Below, one piece after another: positions 59,603-64,000 of a DNA stretch of 64,000 nt. The notes beneath the pieces are model-generated. The model worked only from the letters and a program-made list of their open reading frames with translations, made no database searches and was not told where the DNA came from. Every line of letters starts with the position of its first letter. Within the stretch, counting starts at the first letter, position 1. This DNA comes from an uncultured Actinomycetes bacterium (lineage in GTDB: Bacteria > Actinomycetota > Acidimicrobiia > Acidimicrobiales > RAAP-2), in NCBI GenBank assembly GCA_903893745.1, contig CAITNF010000004.1, positions 186,001-250,000 on the forward strand. Direction: 5' to 3'. A program made the position numbers and the translations under genes.

Positions 59603-60967
59603 TTAGCCAACGAGTTGGGCCACCGCTTCATTGAAGACTTCGCGGTGCCGGTCCACCTGCGCGCGCGTGGTCGCCGGGCACATCAGCGCCATGTTGTGAA
59701 AGGGCGTGAGCACGACGCCGCGATTCACCCCGTAAAGATGCAGGTAGTCCTCGAGCAGCGGATCGGCACTTCGCATAGAGTCGCCACCATTTCGAGGGGC
59801 CGGGTTAGCGAATCGATACTCACAGCGCGCGCCCAGCTGACTCACCGACCAGTCCAGTTCGTAGCGGGCAATAGTGGCCCGCAGGTCGGCGCTAAAAATC
59901 GTGGCGAGCTCTTCCATTGGCCCAAAGACGTCATCGGTCAACACCTCGCCCAATACTGCGCGCATGGCGGCGAAACTCAGCGCGTTACCCGCCAGGGTGC
60001 CCCCGACTCCGCCAACGTCCACGATGTCCGCACCACTGGCCAGTGCAGCGATCACTCGTTCGGCCAGTTCGCCGCTCAGTCCGTACGCGCCGCAGGGCAC
60101 GCCGCCGCCGAGCGACTTGCCAATCGTTAACGCGTCGGGTCGCAGATTAAATCGCTGCGTCGCGCCGCCCGGGCCGGCCGAGAACGTGTGCGTCTCGTCC
60201 AAGATCAAAAGCGTGCCCGTCTGATCGCACAGGGCCCGCACTCCTTCGAGAAAGCCCGGCTCGGGCAACACAATGCCAATGTTCGTCAGTGCGGGTTCGG
60301 TCAAGACCGCCGCCACGTCACCGTGGCTGAGTTCACGCTCGAGGGCCGCTAAGTCATTGAACTCGACCACCCTGGTCGTCGTGGTGGGGTCAACGGCCGG
60401 AGCGACGTTGCCCGGACGCGACACGGCTCGTCCCGATTCGTCAACGACGACGAAGGTCTCATCGACTGATCCGTGATACGAATACGAAAAGACGAGGATC
60501 TTTGGTCGTTGCGTCACGAGACGCACGAGTCGCACGAGCCATCGATTGGCGTCGGTCGCCGAAAGCGTGAAGGACCACTGATCGAGCCCAAAGCGTCGGG
60601 TCATCTCGGACGCCACCCACTGCGCGTCCTCGGTCGGCAACATGGTCGTCACGCCGCCCAACTCACCAACGCGCGTCGCCAGGGCCCGCACGAGCGGCTC
60701 AGGCGAGTGTCCCGCCATTGCGCCGGTATCGCCCAGGGCGAAGTCCACGAGCTGGTGACCATCCAGGTCGGTGATGGTGGCGCCGCGCGCCTGCACAAAG
60801 CCCAGGGGGAAGCCTCCGGCCCACTTATTCATCCACGTCATGGGCACTCGGCCAAAGAGGTGTTCGGACTGCGCGTAGAGCGCCTTCGATCGCGGATGTT
60901 CGCGCTCGTAGCGAGCTCGCTCGCGCTCGGTCAGTTCGGCTACTTTGGCGCGCTCTAGGGGGTTCAT
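59603..60967 (-). CDS. Class-III aminotransferase, glutamate-1-semialdehyde-mutase-like
   Basis: A 454-residue PLP enzyme of the class-III aminotransferase fold. The PLP lysine is in A-L-T-I-G-K-S-L-G-G-G-V near residue 278, the Asp that holds the pyridine N is in L-I-L-D-E-T-H-T-F near 252, and the cofactor loop T-L-S-A-T-D-A-N near 140. It resembles HemL (glutamate-1-semialdehyde mutase), which makes ALA, but the T-L-S-A-T-D-A-N segment differs from the S-G-T-E-A typical of HemL and no haem gene is nearby. It may act on another substrate. ATG with TACGAT six bases upstream. Confidence 0.82.
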   Translation of the reverse strand: MNPLERAKVAELTERERARYEREHPRSKALYAQSEHLFGRVPMTWMNKWAGGFPLGFVQARGATITDLDGHQLVDFALGDTGAMAGHSPEPLVRALATRVGELGGVTTMLPTEDAQWVASEMTRRFGLDQWSFTLSATDANRWLVRLVRLVTQRPKILVFSYSYHGSVDETFVVVDESGRAVSRPGNVAPAVDPTTTTRVVEFNDLAALERELSHGDVAAVLTEPALTNIGIVLPEPGFLEGVRALCDQTGTLLILDETHTFSAGPGGATQRFNLRPDALTIGKSLGGGVPCGAYGLSGELAERVIAALASGADIVDVGGVGGTLAGNALSFAAMRAVLGEVLTDDVFGPMEELATIFSADLRATIARYELDWSVSQLGARCEYRFANPAPRNGGDSMRSADPLLEDYLHLYGVNRGVVLTPFHNMALMCPATTRAQVDRHREVFNEAVAQLVG

Positions 60968-60973
60968 GGCTCT

Positions 60974-60979
60974 ATCGTA
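60974..60979 (-). promoter_or_regulatory. -10 element TACGAT, leaderless start of the aminotransferase
   Basis: TACGAT on the minus strand, six bases, then the ATG at 60967. It opens the long minus-strand run down to the histidine phosphatase. Confidence 0.5.
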
Positions 60980-61013
60980 CGGCCCACGACCAGGTACCCT
61001 CTCGGCGTGGTGG

Positions 61014-61110
61014 TCACTTAAATACTCTTTTATCAGGTAAAATAGAATAGTATCCGGCCTTAATCAGGGAATTTTCAAGGAAATCCCCATTTATCAACGA
61101 AATGGCGATA
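61014..61110. other. AT-rich upstream region of hup
   Basis: A stretch clearly richer in A and T than its surroundings, with several TANNNT words (TAAAAT, TAGAAT, TAGTAT) close together. It is probably the hup promoter region, and possibly a curved or nucleoid-protein-binding segment, but no single -35/-10 pair stands out. No gene is seen in 60968-61174. Confidence 0.4.
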
Positions 61111-61174
61111 AAGATGGCGTTGGTAACTGGGAACACTCCCAGTGCCGTTTCAACGAAGAGTAAGGAGTCGACCG

Positions 61175-61450
61175 GTGAACAAGGCCGAGTTGGTAGATGC
61201 AATTGTTGCCGAGAGTGGCGCGACCAAAAGCACAGTCGCTGAGGTCCTGCGAGCCTTTGAAGAGGTTGTCGTTTCGAACGTGTCAAAGGGCGAGAAGATC
61301 GTTCTTTCGGGCTTTATGTCGTTCGAGCGTGTCGATCGCAAGGCCCGCACCGCCCGTAACCCTCAGACCGGTGAGCCCATCCAGGTGAAGGCCTCCAAGG
61401 CTCCGAAGGTCTCGATTGGTTCGACGTTCAATAAGGCCGTTAAGGGCTAG
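61175..61450 (+). CDS. hup: HU-family DNA-binding protein
   Basis: A 91-residue histone-like protein that bends and compacts DNA as a dimer. The start is GTG 61175 with AAGGAG seven bases upstream; the open frame begins earlier at 61142. Seen: N-K-A-E-L-V-D-A-I at the start, F-E-E-V-V near 25, V-L-S-G-F-M-S-F near 45 and the beta-arm R-T-A-R-N-P-Q-T-G-E-P-I near 58-69. The length is the usual 90. It lacks the Lys/Ala-rich C-terminal tail found in mycobacterial and streptomycete HU. A bidirectional terminator follows. Confidence 0.95.
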   Translation: MNKAELVDAIVAESGATKSTVAEVLRAFEEVVVSNVSKGEKIVLSGFMSFERVDRKARTARNPQTGEPIQVKASKAPKVSIGSTFNKAVKG

Positions 61451-61462
61451 AAACCTCGCACT

Positions 61463-61504
61463 AAATAAGAAACTCCCGGGTTCGCGCCCGGGAGTTTCTT
61501 ATTT
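61463..61504. terminator. Bidirectional terminator between hup and rpmA
   Basis: A near-perfect 18-bp inverted repeat (61463-61480 and 61487-61504) with a six-base loop, with A-rich and T-rich flanks on either side, so it can end transcription of both convergent genes: hup (+) and rpmA (-). Confidence 0.88.
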
Positions 61505-61515
61505 TACGAGAACTT

Positions 61516-61767
61516 TTAGTTCGTGAGGATGTCGACCAGCTTGCGCCCACCACGGAAACCGAACTTCACGGTTCCTTCGGTCAACGCAAAGAGAGTGTCG
61601 TCCTTGCCAATACCCACGTTACGACCTGGGTGAAACTGGGTTCCGCGCTGGCGCACGATGATGCTGCCACTCTTAACGGCGGTACCGTCGAAGGTCTTGA
61701 CGCCCAATCGCTGGGCATTGGAATCGCGACCGTTCCTAGTAGAACCGCCACCTTTAGTCTTTGACAT
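61516..61767 (-). CDS. rpmA: 50S ribosomal protein L27
   Basis: An 83-residue L27, located at the base of the central protuberance with its N-terminus reaching the peptidyl-transferase centre. Typical [16 protein letters not shown] start, [15 protein letters not shown] near 45-59 and V-K-F-G-F-R-G-G near 67 are intact. There is no N-terminal extension needing cleavage. It follows rplU by nine bases. Confidence 0.97.
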   Translation of the reverse strand: MSKTKGGGSTRNGRDSNAQRLGVKTFDGTAVKSGSIIVRQRGTQFHPGRNVGIGKDDTLFALTEGTVKFGFRGGRKLVDILTN

Positions 61768-61776
61768 AGTTGCCCC

Positions 61777-62088
61777 TTACGCTTTCGTCGAAATCTTCGT
61801 GATTTCCACGGTGGAGTACTTCTGGCGGTGACCCCAGCGCTTGCGCTGGTTGGCCTTGGCCTTGTAAGTAATTGCTCGGATCTTGGGTCCCTTTTCGTCA
61901 CCAATAATGGTGCCCGTTACCGAGACGCCCTGGAGTGCGGCGCCCGTGACGACCTTGTCACCATCGACGAGAAGCACGGGCTGGAACTGAACTGCGGCAC
62001 CGACCTCTTCGGAACGAAGGTCCACGCGAAGGACTTGGCCCTCGGTGACTCGCTCTTGAGAAGTGCCTACTCGAATGACGGCGTACAT
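61777..62088 (-). CDS. rplU: 50S ribosomal protein L21
   Basis: A 103-residue L21, matching the family's usual length with ATG 62088 (M-Y-A-V-I-R-V-G); the open frame up to 62211 is upstream DNA overlapping nothing conserved. Seen: G-A-A-V-Q-F near 31 and the C-terminal R-R-x-G-H-R-Q-K-Y-S (R-K-R-W-G-H-R-Q-K-Y-S near 83-94). No good Shine-Dalgarno, but TATGAT lies nine bases upstream, which would leave a leader of only two or three bases. Confidence 0.96.
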   Translation of the reverse strand: MYAVIRVGTSQERVTEGQVLRVDLRSEEVGAAVQFQPVLLVDGDKVVTGAALQGVSVTGTIIGDEKGPKIRAITYKAKANQRKRWGHRQKYSTVEITKISTKA

Positions 62089-62131
62089 AGGGAAACCATC
62101 ATAGCCGATTGCGTTCAAGCCCCACGACGCG

Positions 62132-63748
62132 TTAGAGACCAGTAGCGACGACGAAGCCCCGTCCATCGCAGACGGCACAGATGTCCGAAACTGACTCGAG
62201 AAGCCCCTCATTGACCCGCTTACGCGTCATCTCCACCAGACCCAGTTCCGAGATGTCAAAGACCTGGGTGCGGGTCTTATCGCGTGACAGGGCCTGGCGC
62301 AGGGCCGAGGCGACCGCTTCGCGGTTGCCCTTGGTATCCATGTCAATGAAGTCGATGACGATGATGCCGCCAATGTCGCGTAGTCGCAGTTGGCGGGCCA
62401 CTTCGTCGGCCGCTTCGAGGTTATTGCGAAAGACCGTCTCTTCGAGGTTGGTCGTACCCACGTTCTTACCCGTGTTGACGTCAATGACCGTCAGGGCTTC
62501 GGTGCGCTCGATAATCAACGAACCACCCGACGGCAGAAAGACTTTTCGATCCAACGCTCGGTGCAACTGCTCGTGCACGAAGTAACGCTCAAAGAGCGGT
62601 AGCTCCTCACTTCCTCGATCGTAGAACTCAATACGGTCGGCCAACTCCGGATTCACGGCCAGTACGTACTCACGGACCTTCTCGTAGAGCTCCCGGTCGT
62701 CTATCAAGACCGCGCGGTAGTCGTCGTTGAGCTCTTCACGTAGCACGCGCACGGCGAGATCGAGGTCGCGATAGACGAGTCGAGGTTGGTTGGACTTCGC
62801 GACTTCCGCCTCAATGGCGGCCCACTTCTCGGCGAGCGAGGTAACGTCACGCGCGAGGTCCTCGGCGGTGACGCCCTCAGCCGCAGTTCGGATGATGATG
62901 CCGTGACGCTCGGGCTTGACTTCGTCCACAATCTTGCGCAAACGACGACGCTCGCCGTCGGGCAGACGCTTTGAAATACCAATCGTCGACGAGTTGGGTA
63001 CGAGCACCGCGAACCGTCCAGGGATCGAGACCTCTTGGGTGAGTCGCGCGCCCTTGGCCCCAATCGCGTTCTTCGTGACCTGACAGATAATGGTCTGTCC
63101 GGCTCGAATCATCTCTTCAATTCGCTTGGCGTTGGGTGCGCCACCCTCCACGTCCTCGGTGTCGTAGGACACGTCGCCGCGGTAGAGCACGGCGTTTTTG
63201 GGTATACCAATGTCTACGAAGGCCAGCTCCATACCGGGCAGCACGTTTTGGATACGTCCGACGTAGATGTTGCCGTCAATCTGATTGGTCTCGTCAGCGG
63301 CTTTAGCAACCGTGTACTCGACCATTGAACGACCCTCGAGGGTGGCGATATGCGTGGCGTCCTTCGTCGAGTGCACGCACATTAAGTAGCGGCCCTGTGC
63401 GCGGGTGCGTCGCTCTCCCCCTCGTCGTCGGCGATTCTTCGCGCGCCCCGCCTCGGAGTCGGCCAGCCCGGAGGGCGCCGATGCTTCGACGGGCGCATCA
63501 GTGGGGCGTGCGTTGGCACCACCCGGCTGGCCACCCTGGCCGCCTTGACCACGGCCCCGACCACCACGACGTCGGCGATTCTGGCCGCCACTTTGTCCAG
63601 TTCGAGCGGGTCCACCTTGACTCGAGCCACTGGTCGGGTTCGACGATGGTGGCGCTGGTCGAGTGTCGCCTATTTGGGGTGCTGGTCGAGTGTCGCCTAT
63701 TTGGGGGCTAGACGGTACAGCGGGCTGGTTGTTGGTCTCGTCGCTCAC
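62132..63748 (-). CDS. Ribonuclease E/G family endonuclease
   Basis: A 538-residue RNase E/G. GTG 63748 is used because AAGGAG lies eight bases upstream; the frame extends to 63814. Residues 1-110 are disordered, Gly/Arg/Gln-rich (N-R-R-R-R-G-G-R-G-R-G), and include a tandem copy of I-G-D-T-R-P-A-P-Q. The S1 domain follows (about 150-240), then the DNase I-like catalytic part with T-V-I-D-V-N-T-G-K near 424 and I-V-I-D-F-I-D-M-D near 468 carrying the Mg-binding Asp residues. The Zn-link C-A-V-C-D-G-R-G is near 528. It processes rRNA and tRNA and starts mRNA decay. The rng-rplU-rpmA order is usual. Confidence 0.94.
   Translation of the reverse strand: MSDETNNQPAVPSSPQIGDTRPAPQIGDTRPAPPSSNPTSGSSQGGPARTGQSGGQNRRRRGGRGRGQGGQGGQPGGANARPTDAPVEASAPSGLADSEAGRAKNRRRRGGERRTRAQGRYLMCVHSTKDATHIATLEGRSMVEYTVAKAADETNQIDGNIYVGRIQNVLPGMELAFVDIGIPKNAVLYRGDVSYDTEDVEGGAPNAKRIEEMIRAGQTIICQVTKNAIGAKGARLTQEVSIPGRFAVLVPNSSTIGISKRLPDGERRRLRKIVDEVKPERHGIIIRTAAEGVTAEDLARDVTSLAEKWAAIEAEVAKSNQPRLVYRDLDLAVRVLREELNDDYRAVLIDDRELYEKVREYVLAVNPELADRIEFYDRGSEELPLFERYFVHEQLHRALDRKVFLPSGGSLIIERTEALTVIDVNTGKNVGTTNLEETVFRNNLEAADEVARQLRLRDIGGIIVIDFIDMDTKGNREAVASALRQALSRDKTRTQVFDISELGLVEMTRKRVNEGLLESVSDICAVCDGRGFVVATGL
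63654..63706 (-). repeat. 27-bp tandem duplication in the RNase E/G N-terminus
   Basis: Two identical 26-base copies (63654-63679 and 63681-63706) with a period of 27 bases, i.e. nine codons, giving two tandem copies of I-G-D-T-R-P-A-P in the disordered N-terminal region. The reading frame is kept. Confidence 0.95.
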
Positions 63749-63897
63749 GACGGGTACTCCTTGCGTTCTTGAAGGTAACGGCGTGCGAGGCACGACCGGG
63801 AAAGGCGTTGGCACCGCGCGACGAAGTCGCGTCAGTCATGGAATAAAGAGAATTCGATGTTTGTCGGCAGGCGAAGATTGACACGACGAGCCAGAGC

Positions 63898-63926
63898 AGT
63901 ATCGACATAAATTCGCTGTCGTGCAA
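63898..63926 (-). promoter_or_regulatory. Candidate promoter of the RNase E/G gene
   Basis: On the minus strand TTGCAC (63921-63926), 17 bases, then GATACT (63898-63903), about 150 bases before the GTG. No gene is supported in 63749-64000; the open frames there show no recognisable protein. Confidence 0.3.
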
Positions 63927-64000
63927 CACGTTCGTCCTCAATGCTTTCAGGACCGGAGTGCGGACACTGCGGACCTGTGGCGTTCTTCTTTGCACACTGT

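Noticed and set aside
61014-61286. 90-residue minus-strand frame upstream of hup
   Set aside because: It is antisense to hup and the AT-rich promoter, has no recognisable motif and no ribosome-binding site.
63708-63995. 95-residue minus-strand frame at the end of the window
   Set aside because: It overlaps the start of the RNase E/G gene in another frame and shows no family features; the region is more likely a leader or promoter.
1-64000. CRISPR arrays, insertion sequences, prophage or attachment sites
   Set aside because: No regularly spaced repeats, transposase or phage genes are seen; the only tyrosine recombinase is a housekeeping Xer protein.

Overview
The window reads as one contiguous stretch of chromosome from a free-living actinobacterium of moderate-to-high GC. 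The evidence is a LexA box of the CGAAC-N4-GTTCG type, an MtrA/MtrB-like two-component pair followed by a GerMN lipoprotein, a class II DAHP synthase, an RNase J, an RNase E/G with a disordered Arg/Gly-rich N-terminus, frequent GTG starts and many apparently leaderless genes. A member of the Acidimicrobiia is my best guess from gene order and moderate GC, but that is inference. The DNA is very gene-dense; no gap exceeds about 250 bases. I see no phage, insertion sequence, CRISPR array, rRNA or tRNA gene.

Layout. 1-976: the start of a VWA/metallopeptidase-like gene cut by the window edge, and its AAA+ partner. 1070-6188: a branched-chain amino-acid ABC importer (livJ-H-M-G-F), with a hairpin terminator between the binding-protein gene and the permease genes. 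6365-7484: lexA with two SOS boxes over its promoter, then a small membrane protein. 7481-12526: dapE, dapD, dapC, hflX and dapF, joined to miaA and miaB. 14867-20199: ftsK, dacA (PBP5-like), thrB and an RhtA-like exporter. 20257-27072: a siderophore-interacting reductase, rnj, dapA, dapB and a large YfhO-like membrane protein. 27161-37068: the translation/RNA block rimP-nusA-ylxR-infB-rbfA-truB-ribF-rpsO-pnp. 37222-46523: proS, ispG (interrupted by an in-frame TAG), rseP, dxr, cdsA, frr, pyrH, tsf, rpsB. 46656-50277: xerC and, divergently, the two-component pair with its lipoprotein. 50274-53522: rsfS, a 59-residue membrane protein not previously listed, nadD, class II aroF/G and a histidine phosphatase. 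53519-60967: VWA protein, MoxR, proA, proB, obgE and a class-III aminotransferase. 61175-63748: hup, then rpmA, rplU and an RNase E/G gene.

How the genes work together. Six lysine/diaminopimelate genes (dapA, B, C, D, E, F) lie in two nearby groups and give an almost complete succinylase branch; thrB and the exporter handle homoserine/threonine from the same aspartate family. The middle of the window is the conserved translation-initiation and RNA-decay block. The ispG-rseP-dxr-cdsA group covers isoprenoid and phospholipid precursors. The main points for a second look are: the amber codon inside ispG; ylxR, which seems to start at ATA; a recurrent TANNNT-N6-start arrangement indicating leaderless transcripts at about a dozen genes; and a candidate LexA site in the ftsK/reductase divergent promoter.
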